Source: CAZSAT01 sp964604675 | GTDB lineage: Bacteria; Myxococcota_A; UBA796; CAJQPC01 | Direction of reading: 5' to 3' | Assembly (NCBI GenBank): GCA_964604675.1 | Contig: CAZSAT010000162.1 | Location: 1 to 14,058, forward strand | DNA: 14,058 nucleotides | In this document: positions 7,340 through 14,058 of the stretch, in pieces | Layout of the letters: every line of letters begins with the position of its first letter | Position numbering within the stretch: the stretch's first letter is position 1 | Position numbers and translations under genes: made by a program | Notes under the pieces: generated by a model | Database searches by the model: none | Seen by the model: the letters and a program-made list of their open reading frames with translations, nothing else | Told to the model about the DNA's origin: nothing

Positions 7340-7358
7340 GGCGCCTCCGGGAGGCGCC
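7340..7358 (-). terminator. Strong GC hairpin between the gltG-like and beta-barrel genes
   Basis: GGCGCCTC (7340-7347) and GAGGCGCC (7351-7358) make a perfect 8-base-pair stem with a three-base loop, 16 bases after the gltG-like stop. On the minus strand it is followed by TGTCTT, a poor U-tract. It could be a partial terminator or an mRNA-stability element setting the ratio of the two gene products. Confidence 0.45.
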
Positions 7359-7373
7359 CGTCCGGTGCTTAAC

Positions 7374-9350
7374 TCAGCCGGGGCTGAAGATGAAGGGGTA
7401 GGAGACGATGACGATGCCGCCGCCCTTCGGCTCGGGGAACTGGAAGCGGAGGAAGCGGCCGTTGATGCAGCTCTCCACGGCGGGGCTGCCCATCGTGCTC
7501 GACTTGGTCGAGGCGCTGGACACGGAGCCGTCCTTCGCGATGACGAACTTGACCACGATCTTGCCACCCAGGGACGGGTTCTTCGTGAGCTCGCGCTGGT
7601 AGCAATAGCGGATCTGGTTCATGTGCCGCTTGATGACGGCGTCGATGAGGCTCTTGTCGAGGGCGCCGAGGATGATCGGGTCACCGCCGATTCGGCCGAT
7701 GCCGCCTTCGCCCTTCGCACCGAAGTTGCCGCCGCCGGAGCCGTAGCCGCTGGCGCCGCTCCCGCGGCCCTTGGTGCCGAGGCCGCCGAGGCCTTCTGCG
7801 GTACCGCCGCCGCCGAGGCCGGAGCCGCGAGACCCGAGACCGCCAGAGCCGATCTGGATGCCCTTGGCGCCGATGAGGCCGCCGATGCCGCCGGCGATGT
7901 CCGAGTTCAGACCCGAGGAGCCGAACACGCCATCGAGCTCCGAACCGTCGCGCAACGCACCCAGGACACCCGCATTCTCTGCGATCTCCTTGTCGATCTG
8001 CTGCTTGTTCATCTCGACCTTGTTGCCCTTGGCCTTGTCCATCTTGGCGTCCTTCTTTCCGACCTTGCCTTCCTCCTTCTTGGCCTTGGCACCCTCGCCA
8101 GCGTCCGGGTTGTTGTCCGGCTTGTTGGCGTTCTTGTTCTTCTCGATCTCAGGCTGCTGCAGCAGGAGCTCGACGAAGCGGTCGGGGATCTCCATGATCT
8201 CGTTGTCGGGCCGCGGCGGCATGGTCGCGATGATGATGCCGGCCATGAGACCGAGGAAGGCCGCGAACGACAGGATGCCCAGGAAGGGGTAGTCCAGGTC
8301 GTCGGACAGCTTGGTGATGACCCGCTTTCCGGGGTGCACCATCTGACCGAAGAAGATGACGTGGCCGATGTCGATGATGGCGCGGGTGTCGTCGTTCAGC
8401 TCGATGCTGTAGACGCCCTTGCCATCGTTGGGGTTGGCCTTGGCCTTGCCCGTGGCGATGAGGTCGCCGAGGGTGTGGCGGTTCTCGCCGATGTCGACGA
8501 AGCCGGCCCAGTCTTCCGAGAAGTTCAGGCGGAACGCGCCGCCGTCGGCCACGAAGAGCGGGAACTCGTCGTGCGGCAGGTTGTCGTTGGAGACGTAGAA
8601 CTCGTTGCGCCACTCCTCTGAAGCCTCGGAGACGGTGGGGCCGAGCATCCAGGCGATCTTGGCGAAGCGGGGCGGAACCCACGCGATGGGCTGGCCGACG
8701 ATGCGCCAGCGGTACCCCGTGGACGAACCGACCGTGATGCGCTCCGTGCCGCGGGGGAAGTGCTTCACGTCCATGATGACGTCGCGCCAGATCTCGGCGA
8801 CCTCGAGCACACGTGGCTTCTTGCGGTCGATGCCGACGTCGGACTGCGACGTGCCGGACCTCATGATGAAGGCCATGACGTCTTCGGTCAGGTCCTCTTC
8901 GAGGCGGCTGACCTCGTCCGCGTCGCCGTGGTAGGTGCCGGGGGCGAAGCTGACGGGCTCTGCGCCCGCGTCGGGCTCGGTGGCCGCGTCGCCGTCTTCG
9001 CTGGGCGCCGAGGCGAGCACGGTCGGCTCCTCGGCCGCGCTGGCGTTGGACTGGATGCCCACGACGATGCGGAGCTCGCTGAGCTCGATGGTGTCGCCGT
9101 CGCTCAAGAGCGCGTTGACCACCTGCTCGCCGTTGACCTTCGTGCCTTCTCCGACGAGATCCAGCAGCTGCACGGTGCCGTCGTCGTTGAGGTTGATGAC
9201 GGCCTGGAGGTCGGCGAGTGCGTCGTCCTCGATGCGGAGCATCGCGGCCGGGCCCTTACCGATGGTGACGCTCTCGGCGCTGACCTGCTCTTCGAAGAGC
9301 AGCTCATCCCCGCGGTTCACCTTGAAGCTCAGGGTCACGGTGTCGGCCAT
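7374..9350 (-). CDS. gltG: FHA-like head, single transmembrane segment and AgmX/PglI-type TonB-like C-terminus (GltG-like)
   Basis: The 658-residue protein reads in order as follows. An FHA-like fold spans 1-100 (VTIGKG, then LLDLVGEGTKVNGEQV, then LSDGDTIEL). An Ala/Glu/Asp-rich linker spans 102-147. A cytoplasmic domain with PRVLEVAEIWRDVIMDVKHF (179-198) follows. One transmembrane segment lies at about 354-377. A Lys/Asn/Glu-rich stretch (397-455), a glycine-rich stretch (464-557) and a TonB-like C-terminal domain (558-658) complete it. That last domain has IRYCYQREL (580-588), Cys628 and the ending VSYPFIFSPG, which matches AgmX/PglI C-terminal domains. The topology gives a cytoplasmic N-terminus and periplasmic C-terminus. 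In M. xanthus such proteins (GltG, GltJ) link the cytoplasmic gliding machinery and the AglRQS motor to outer-membrane partners. ATG at 9350 has AGAGG six bases upstream. GltJ/AgmX is the main alternative name; gene order favours GltG. Confidence 0.82.
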   Translation of the reverse strand: MADTVTLSFKVNRGDELLFEEQVSAESVTIGKGPAAMLRIEDDALADLQAVINLNDDGTVQLLDLVGEGTKVNGEQVVNALLSDGDTIELSELRIVVGIQSNASAAEEPTVLASAPSEDGDAATEPDAGAEPVSFAPGTYHGDADEVSRLEEDLTEDVMAFIMRSGTSQSDVGIDRKKPRVLEVAEIWRDVIMDVKHFPRGTERITVGSSTGYRWRIVGQPIAWVPPRFAKIAWMLGPTVSEASEEWRNEFYVSNDNLPHDEFPLFVADGGAFRLNFSEDWAGFVDIGENRHTLGDLIATGKAKANPNDGKGVYSIELNDDTRAIIDIGHVIFFGQMVHPGKRVITKLSDDLDYPFLGILSFAAFLGLMAGIIIATMPPRPDNEIMEIPDRFVELLLQQPEIEKNKNANKPDNNPDAGEGAKAKKEEGKVGKKDAKMDKAKGNKVEMNKQQIDKEIAENAGVLGALRDGSELDGVFGSSGLNSDIAGGIGGLIGAKGIQIGSGGLGSRGSGLGGGGTAEGLGGLGTKGRGSGASGYGSGGGNFGAKGEGGIGRIGGDPIILGALDKSLIDAVIKRHMNQIRYCYQRELTKNPSLGGKIVVKFVIAKDGSVSSASTKSSTMGSPAVESCINGRFLRFQFPEPKGGGIVIVSYPFIFSPG

Positions 9351-9399
9351 CAGAGACCTCTCATTGCCGGCGGCTCCGACAGGGGCCGTGCGGCGGCGT

Positions 9400-9415
9400 G
9401 CCGTCCAGGGACGGC
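9400..9415 (-). other. Small hairpin upstream of the gltG-like gene
   Basis: GCCGTCC and GGACGGC (9400-9415) are perfect inverted copies around two bases, equivalent to a 6-base-pair stem with a four-base loop. It lies 17 bases after the small secreted-protein gene and 50 bases before the gltG-like start. There is no T-run, so termination is doubtful. Confidence 0.25.
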
Positions 9416-9431
9416 GGATTGAAGTGGGGAG

Positions 9432-9692
9432 CTACTTGACCTGGTCGACGGAGCGGTCCATCTCGTCGTTGAAGTCCGCGCGCAGCTTGATCAGCGGGTT
9501 GAAGTTCCCCCGCTTGCGGTCGAGCAGCAAGGCGCCCTGCGGCTTGACCAGCTCACCGGCGACCTCGACACCTTCGAAGTCGATCTCGGTGCGGGCCTTG
9601 TAGGTGACCTTACGGTCGTCTTCCTGGGCCATGGAGGGCGCAGCGACGAACGAAGTGGCCAGCAGCGTGGCGACGAAGGTGCGGAACTTCAC
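9432..9692 (-). CDS. Small secreted protein in the GltF position
   Basis: The 86-residue product has a clear signal peptide (MKFRTFVATLLATSFVAAPSMA, cut before Gln23), leaving a mature part of 64 residues. That part is charged, with the segments EIDFEGVEVAGELVKPQGALL (36-56) and NFNPLIKLRADFNDEMDRSVDQ. It has no Cys and no lipobox, so it is probably soluble in the periplasm. The only fitting start is GTG at 9692, with AAAGGA about seven bases upstream. It sits between GltE-like and GltG-like genes, exactly where M. xanthus carries gltF, and the DFE-V-GEL-KP pattern resembles small proteins I associate with AgmX/PglI gene neighbourhoods. The molecular role is unknown; a structural role in the trans-envelope complex is inferred from context only. 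Confidence 0.72.
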   Translation of the reverse strand: MKFRTFVATLLATSFVAAPSMAQEDDRKVTYKARTEIDFEGVEVAGELVKPQGALLLDRKRGNFNPLIKLRADFNDEMDRSVDQVK

Positions 9693-9864
9693 GATTGGGT
9701 CCTTTCTGTCGACTTCCAGGGATTCCGGAACAGCCCCTACGAGATCGATCGGTGCTACGCGGGTGCCCGTGCAGCGAAGGCTACATTGCCCGAGGGGCCG
9801 GTTCCGGACAACCGATCCCCTGTAAGAAGGCCGTCAACAGGGACGGAGGCCCTCCGCCGGCCCT
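9693..9864. promoter_or_regulatory. Longest gap in the envelope cluster, between gltE-like and gltF-position genes
   Basis: These 172 bases contain no plausible gene. TTCCGGA occurs twice (9723-9729, as part of the palindrome TTCCGGAA, and 9802-9808). On the minus strand TTGTCC, 17 bases, then CAATGT is a weak promoter-like pair. An internal promoter for the gltF-G-H segment is therefore possible but not established. A terminator-like nested hairpin at its right end is listed separately. Confidence 0.3.
9829..9862 (-). terminator. Nested hairpin after the gltE-like gene
   Basis: An outer stem GGCCG/CGGCC (9829-9833 with 9858-9862) encloses an inner stem CGGAG/CTCCG (9844-9848 with 9852-9856). 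On the minus strand it starts two bases after the gltE-like stop and is followed by TTCTTAC, a poor but T-rich tail. Partial termination after gltE is plausible. Confidence 0.3.
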
Positions 9865-11508
9865 TCACTCGCCGTCGACGGGGTTGGGGTCGATCGGCTC
9901 GGCGGGAGCCTCCTCGGCAGGAGCCTCCTCGGCGGAAGTCTCCTCCTCGGCGGGAGCCTCCTCGGCGGAAGCCTCCTCGGCGGAAGCCTCCTCGGCGGGA
10001 GCCTCCTCGGTGGAAGCCTCCTCGGGGGGGGCTTCGTCGCCGCTACCGTCCAGCGGGTTGGCGTCGATCGGACCTTCGGCTGGCGCCTCCGCCGGTGCGC
10101 TCGCGCACATGGGGATGAGCTCGTCGAGCATCGGCTCGAACTGATCCAGGAAGGTCATCACATCGGCCGCCATGCCGAAGTCCTCGGACTGGATGACCAT
10201 GTCGGCCTGCTCGCCGACCATCATGAGGTCCTCGAGCATGCCCATCTCTACGACGGCCGGGCAGCTGGCCTGTTCCATCTTGGAGGTCCAGGTGGCGTAG
10301 CGTGCCTCGAGCTGCTCGAGCTGCTCGAGCTGGCGCTTCTTCCGCTCTTCCGCTTCCTTCACCTTGCGGGCCTCTTCGGCCTTCCGGGCGTCCTCCGCCA
10401 CCTGCGACGCCTTGACGTCTTCCATGCGCTGGAAGACCTCGTGGCTCGGCCCGATCTGCCCCTGCTTCGCCTCGACGTAGTCCTCGAGGTACTTCAGGGC
10501 CAGCTTGTAGTCCTTCGTGTAGTGCTCGTGCAGGGTGGCGGCGTTGAAGTACGCGGTCTCGTTCTGCGGATCGATCGCGAGGACCTGGTCGTAGAGCGTG
10601 GCCGCCGCGTCGAGCTCCTTCACGCCTCGCAGCGCGACCGCGAGGCCGAGTTGCGCGTTGACGTTGCCGGGATCGGCCTTCACAACGCGATCGAAGCAGT
10701 CACGGGCGAGCGCGAAGTCACCCGAGTTCAGCGCGACGTAGCCCAGGTTCATGTTGGCTTCGGCGCTGTTCGGAGCGAGCTTGATGGCGGTCTTGAAGTT
10801 CTCGATGGCCTCGGCTTCATGCCCTTGAGCCAGATCGGTCACGCCCATGTTGTTGTAGATGCCGAAGTCGCCTTCGCTGAGCGTCTTCGCCTTCTCCGCG
10901 CAGAGCTGGCTCATCTTGTACTCGCCCATGGCGAAGTAGGCGCGGGAGAGGTTCCGGTAGACTGCTACGTTCTCAGGGTCGTCCAGCAGCACCTCGCGTG
11001 CTGCGTCGATGCCTCCCTGGTGGTCTCCGGCCTCGATGAACGCCACGACGAGCGCGTTCCAGACCTCGTGGTCCTTGGGGTTCTGCTCCAGATAGCCCTG
11101 GTAGATCGGAACAGCCTGGTCGGCCTTGCCAGCGGTCGAGAGCATGCCCGCGAGGGCGAAGAGCGCCTCCTTGTAGCTGGGGTCGGCCTCGAGAGCGGCA
11201 CGGTAGTGGGCCTCGGCCTTGTCATCCTGCCCGAGCTTCTCGGCGGTCCAGGCCGCGTTGTAGTGGGCGTGTGCGTGCTGGTTGCCGTTCTCGGCCGCAC
11301 GACGGAAGTAGTCGTAGGCCGTGGCGTAGTCGACGCTGCCGGTCTTGTCCGGAGACTGGAGCGTGGTGACTCCGGCCTTGAACAGTTCCTTGGGGTTGGT
11401 GGTCTCGGCCGTGACCTCGGGGAGGTCGGTCTGCTTGGGACCGCAGCCGGAGACGAGGCCCCCGCCGGCGAAGAGCGCCGCGAGGAGGATGGCGTTGTGG
11501 AGCTTCAT
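9865..11508 (-). CDS. gltE: TPR lipoprotein with acidic repeat tail (GltE/AglT-like)
   Basis: The 547-residue product starts with a lipoprotein signal peptide (LVSGC, Cys22). Gly23 rather than Asp follows, so outer-membrane sorting is likely. Residues about 44-345 form a tandem TPR array; several 34-residue units end in consensus turns such as LEADPSYKEAL, LAPNSAEANMNLG and AIDPQNETAYFNAA. A charged coiled coil follows (about 365-410, including QLEQLEQLE), then a helical region with Cys416 and Cys468. The tail at 470-547 is Glu/Ala/Pro-rich and built from near-repeats of EEAPAEEAS. In M. xanthus GltE/AglT is a TPR lipoprotein of the gliding complex, and the large TPR gene upstream matches gltD. 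The start (ATG 11508) has GAGG six bases upstream and lies eight bases after the gltD-like stop, so the two form one operon. Confidence 0.8.
   Translation of the reverse strand: MKLHNAILLAALFAGGGLVSGCGPKQTDLPEVTAETTNPKELFKAGVTTLQSPDKTGSVDYATAYDYFRRAAENGNQHAHAHYNAAWTAEKLGQDDKAEAHYRAALEADPSYKEALFALAGMLSTAGKADQAVPIYQGYLEQNPKDHEVWNALVVAFIEAGDHQGGIDAAREVLLDDPENVAVYRNLSRAYFAMGEYKMSQLCAEKAKTLSEGDFGIYNNMGVTDLAQGHEAEAIENFKTAIKLAPNSAEANMNLGYVALNSGDFALARDCFDRVVKADPGNVNAQLGLAVALRGVKELDAAATLYDQVLAIDPQNETAYFNAATLHEHYTKDYKLALKYLEDYVEAKQGQIGPSHEVFQRMEDVKASQVAEDARKAEEARKVKEAEERKKRQLEQLEQLEARYATWTSKMEQASCPAVVEMGMLEDLMMVGEQADMVIQSEDFGMAADVMTFLDQFEPMLDELIPMCASAPAEAPAEGPIDANPLDGSGDEAPPEEASTEEAPAEEASAEEASAEEAPAEEETSAEEAPAEEAPAEPIDPNPVDGE
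9908..10030. repeat. 15-base tandem repeat encoding the acidic GltE tail
   Basis: Eight head-to-tail units of consensus GCCTCCTCGGCGGRA (plus strand) start at 9908, 9923, 9938, 9956, 9971, 9986, 10001 and 10016. The unit at 9938 carries a three-base insertion, which keeps the reading frame. On the minus strand each unit encodes a pentapeptide of the EEAPA/EEASA type. High identity between units suggests recent slippage or unequal exchange. Confidence 0.93.
10306..10332. repeat. Three 9-base repeats in the coiled-coil part of the gltE-like gene
   Basis: CTCGAGCTG occurs three times in a row on the plus strand (10306, 10315, 10324) and encodes QLEQLEQLE in the lipoprotein. The copies are identical and the reading frame is preserved. 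Confidence 0.9.
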
Positions 11509-11516
11509 GATGGGCC

Positions 11517-14058
11517 TCAGAGCTCGGTCTCGAAGGTGGTCTCGATCGTCGTGGTGCTGGTGTAGCCCGGCTCCCCGACGATCTCGTAGAAGGGCGGGAA
11601 GTCGTCCGGCCGCAGCTCGCCGAGGCGGCGCGATGCGAAGGCCGTGTTGTCGTTGTAGAGGTTCAACTCATACGACTTGCCCAGTGCGGCGTCGTAGGCG
11701 GCGACCGCCTTCTCGACCTGCGGGTAGATCTTGTCCTCGATGGCCATCGAGTAGAACTCGACCTGGTCGTCGGTCAGGTAGGACGGCCTGGCCGAGTTCT
11801 TCAGGGCTTCGCCCATGTTCTCGTAGGCCTGACCGAGCTGCACGAGGCAGGCGAGACCCCACTCGCCGGCGCCGGTGGCGATGATGGCGGCGTAGGTCTT
11901 CTCGACCTCCTGGAGGGACTTGGCCTTGTCGGTCAACTCCTTGGTGATGTGCTCGTCTTCCTTCTTGTTGGAGAGCTTCCGCGTCGGCCCGTCGATCGTG
12001 TCGGCGGCGTAGGCGTCGTACTGCTCCTGGGCGAGCTTGAACATCATCTCGGCCACGAACTCGATGCCCGCGATGAACTCGACGCCCCCTTCCTGAGCGC
12101 CCTTGAACCATTCGACCGTGTCTTCGTAGTGACCCAGAGCCTTGGAGGGCTGGCCCTGCGCTTCGAGCGCGCGGCCGTACTCCATGCGGGCGTACATCAG
12201 CTCGTCGCCGCTCAGGCCCTCGGTGTCCTTGCGGGTGAAGAAGGTCTGCCACACCTTGGCGGCGTTCTCCCACTTCTCGTTGTCGACGTAGATCTGCCCG
12301 ATGGCGAGCTGCACCGAGTCGACGTTGTCCTCGGTCGGGAACTCGGTCATGTACTGCTGGTAGTTCTTGATGGCCTGCTGCCACTCACCCATGGCCCGAC
12401 GGAACTCCGCAGCTGAGTAGATGGCGGCCTTCGCGCCTGTGTGGGCCTTGTCGAGGCTGAAGAGCTTCTCGTACCATCGTGCGGCTTCGGCGAAGTTGGC
12501 GATCGACTCGTAGTCGTACCCGAGGGCGGCGACCTGATCGATGTAGTACTTCGACTTCGGGTACTTCTCGATCAGGATGTGCCGCGTGCTCATGGCCGCG
12601 CGGGTGTTCTTGACCTTGTAGTAGTAGACCGCTGCGTTGTTGAGGGCCTGGTCGGCCACCTCGCTCTCGGGGAACTCTTCGAAGAAGGCCACGTAGTGGT
12701 CGGCGGCGCCCAGCCAGTCCTCCTTGGACTCGTAGTCGATCTCGATGAGCTTGAACGAGGCCCGCTCGTAGATGCTGTAGACCTCTTTCTTGAAGGAGGT
12801 GTTGCCGAGCCCTTCCTGGTCGTAGAAGGCTCGGGAGACTTCCTTGAGGTTCGACCAGTCTTCCACCAAGGTGAAGGAGTCCAGGATCAGGTTGGCGGCG
12901 AGCATCGCCTCCTTCGACCCGGGGTTCATCCCGATGACCACCCGGAAGCGGTCCGAGGCCTTCTTGAAGTGGTTCTTGTTGTAGAGCAGGTACGCGGATT
13001 CGTAGATGACGTTCCGTGTGTTCTTCTCGTTGGGGAACAGCTCCGCGAACTGGTCGAGCGCGGTGAGCTTGTTCGTCTCCCACTCGGTCAGATCGATCGG
13101 GTTGGTCTCGCCCTTGGTCGCGTTCCGCGAGCTGCCCTCGGCCTTGATGACCTCGGTCGACGCGTGGATGGCCGACTCGGCGCAGAACTTGGAGCGCTTG
13201 CCGTTGGGGTCCATCTTCACCACGGCCATGTACTGGACGTAGCTCTCCTTGTACTTCTTGAGCTTGTACAGGAGCTCGCCGAAGGCGTAGCGCATCTCGT
13301 AGGTGTGCTTGGAGTCCGGGAACTCCTCGAGGTACACGCTGTAGCCGTGGTGGGCGAGCGCGTAGGCTTCCTTGGCTGCGCTGCCGGTGCCCAGCTTCCT
13401 GGCTTCCTCGTGGTAGTTGATGGCCACCTTGCGGAGGTTCTTCTCGAGGTACTCGCTCGCGGCCGTGATGGCGTCGGGGTTCGAGGCGTTGGCGCGGGCC
13501 CACGCGGTGTTCTTCCCGTAGGTCTTCCGGAGGCGCTCGACTTCCTGCACGGTCTCCTGCTTCTTGCCGATCTTCTGGTAGGCCTGGATGATCTCGTGCT
13601 GGTACTCAGGCGCGTCGGACGACTGCGGGTCCTCGGCGATGAGGCGCCGGTAGGTCTGGATGCACTGTTCGAACTTGCCCTGCTCGAAGTAGGTGGTGGC
13701 CAGCCGCTTCAGCATGGAGCGGATGAGCTCCTTCTTGCCGAGCTTGTTGAAGTAGGCGTAGGCCTCGTCCATCTCGCCCGCATCGGCGAAGAAGCGGACC
13801 AGGTCGCGAAGCGCCTCGTCCTGCAGCGTGATGTTCGACTTCGTCTGCCCGTCGGTCGAGGACATCGAGTAGGCGACGACGGTCTTCATCGTGTCGATGG
13901 ACTTGCCGTACTCGCCGACGTTGTAGTAGCACCACGCCAGCTTGTACATGGCGAAGGGGTACTTGTCGCTGTCGCGGTAGGCAGCGGCCTTCTGGTACGC
14001 CAGCAGCGCCTTGTAGGCGTTGTTGTTGTCGAAGTAGTACTCGCCGATCTGCACGTAG
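11517..14058 (-). CDS. gltD: Large TPR-repeat protein, GltD/AgmU-like (N-terminus cut by window edge)
   Basis: The frame is still open at the right edge: reading in from 14057, the codons run TAC GTG CAG, so the GTG at 14054 is probably internal. At least 846 residues are visible, almost entirely helical with TPR-like pairs throughout. Examples are AYKALLAYQKAAAYRDSDKY, then MYKLAWCYYNVGEYGKSIDTM, then TTYFEQGKFEQCIQTYRRLI, and later GEWQQAIKNYQQYMTEFP. No signal peptide or membrane segment is visible, but the N-terminus is missing. The C-terminus ends in a Thr/Glu-rich tail. M. xanthus AgmU/GltD is a very large TPR protein directly upstream of gltE, and this gene has the same position, type and spacing (stop eight bases before the GltE-like start). 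It may act as a periplasmic scaffold. A generic TPR protein is the fallback call. Confidence 0.78.
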   Translation of the reverse strand, partial: YVQIGEYYFDNNNAYKALLAYQKAAAYRDSDKYPFAMYKLAWCYYNVGEYGKSIDTMKTVVAYSMSSTDGQTKSNITLQDEALRDLVRFFADAGEMDEAYAYFNKLGKKELIRSMLKRLATTYFEQGKFEQCIQTYRRLIAEDPQSSDAPEYQHEIIQAYQKIGKKQETVQEVERLRKTYGKNTAWARANASNPDAITAASEYLEKNLRKVAINYHEEARKLGTGSAAKEAYALAHHGYSVYLEEFPDSKHTYEMRYAFGELLYKLKKYKESYVQYMAVVKMDPNGKRSKFCAESAIHASTEVIKAEGSSRNATKGETNPIDLTEWETNKLTALDQFAELFPNEKNTRNVIYESAYLLYNKNHFKKASDRFRVVIGMNPGSKEAMLAANLILDSFTLVEDWSNLKEVSRAFYDQEGLGNTSFKKEVYSIYERASFKLIEIDYESKEDWLGAADHYVAFFEEFPESEVADQALNNAAVYYYKVKNTRAAMSTRHILIEKYPKSKYYIDQVAALGYDYESIANFAEAARWYEKLFSLDKAHTGAKAAIYSAAEFRRAMGEWQQAIKNYQQYMTEFPTEDNVDSVQLAIGQIYVDNEKWENAAKVWQTFFTRKDTEGLSGDELMYARMEYGRALEAQGQPSKALGHYEDTVEWFKGAQEGGVEFIAGIEFVAEMMFKLAQEQYDAYAADTIDGPTRKLSNKKEDEHITKELTDKAKSLQEVEKTYAAIIATGAGEWGLACLVQLGQAYENMGEALKNSARPSYLTDDQVEFYSMAIEDKIYPQVEKAVAAYDAALGKSYELNLYNDNTAFASRRLGELRPDDFPPFYEIVGEPGYTSTTTIETTFETEL

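Noticed and set aside
7316..7567. An N-terminal extension of the beta-barrel protein
   Set aside because: It overlaps the TonB-like end of the gltG-like gene in another frame. A signal peptide begins at 7315.
7308..8621. Plus-strand 437-residue open frame with Leu/Val-rich stretches
   Set aside because: It is antisense to the gltG-like gene; the apparent hydrophobic stretches come from complementing Lys/Glu- and Asp-rich codons.
9908..10030. Possible CRISPR array
   Set aside because: The 15-base units are directly adjacent with no spacers and lie in frame inside a coding region.
11668..13503. Minus-strand Arg/Gly/His-rich open frames (11668-12384 and 12385-13503)
   Set aside because: They overlap the GltD-like gene in another frame. 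That gene has coherent TPR content throughout, while these have low-complexity composition.
1..14058. Search for tRNA, rRNA, riboswitches, insertion sequences and phage genes
   Set aside because: No cloverleaf, transposase, integrase or terminal inverted repeat was seen in any gap, and all gaps are under 180 bases.

Overview
The window is high-GC bacterial DNA, densely coded, with GTG/TTG starts, clear GGAGG-type ribosome binding sites and short gaps. Its gene families point to a Myxococcota-like or other delta-proteobacterial-type organism. They include a TatT-type TRAP accessory lipoprotein, an AgmX/PglI-type FHA-TonB protein, two TPR proteins of the myxobacterial gliding (Glt) type, and a lipoprotein with ASH-like repeats and a DTG-rich linker. 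The taxonomic call rests on recognising families by eye, not on a database search.

Layout: positions 1-1621 (minus strand) hold a TRAP transporter pair. The TatT-like lipoprotein comes first and overlaps a DctP/TatP-like solute-binding protein that runs off the left edge. Across a 120-base divergent gap lies guaB (IMP dehydrogenase, plus strand, 1742-3211). It converges with a minus-strand two-subunit CoA-transferase operon (scoA-scoB, 4569-3216). Just upstream of scoA on the minus strand is rplC (ribosomal protein L3, 5255-4614), standing alone without its usual S10-operon neighbours.

Positions 5354-14058 (minus strand) are an envelope gene cluster. In order of transcription it holds a large TPR protein (GltD/AgmU-like, cut by the right edge), a TPR lipoprotein (GltE/AglT-like), a small secreted protein (GltF position), a single-pass inner-membrane protein with an FHA-like head, glycine-rich stretch and TonB-like C-terminus (GltG/PglI-like), and an outer-membrane beta-barrel (GltH position). 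A lipoprotein with three ASH-like domains follows. The first five match the D-E-F-G-H order of the Myxococcus xanthus trans-envelope gliding cluster as I recall it. Together they could form a complex linking the inner membrane through the periplasm to the outer membrane. Such clusters also occur in non-gliding relatives, so motility is not proven. The motor genes (aglRQS), gltI and gltJ are not in the window.

No gene-free stretch exceeds 300 bases. The longest gaps are 9693-9864, 1622-1741 and 5256-5353. I found no tRNA, rRNA, CRISPR array, insertion sequence or prophage. Most other long open frames are antisense or shifted shadows typical of GC-rich DNA.
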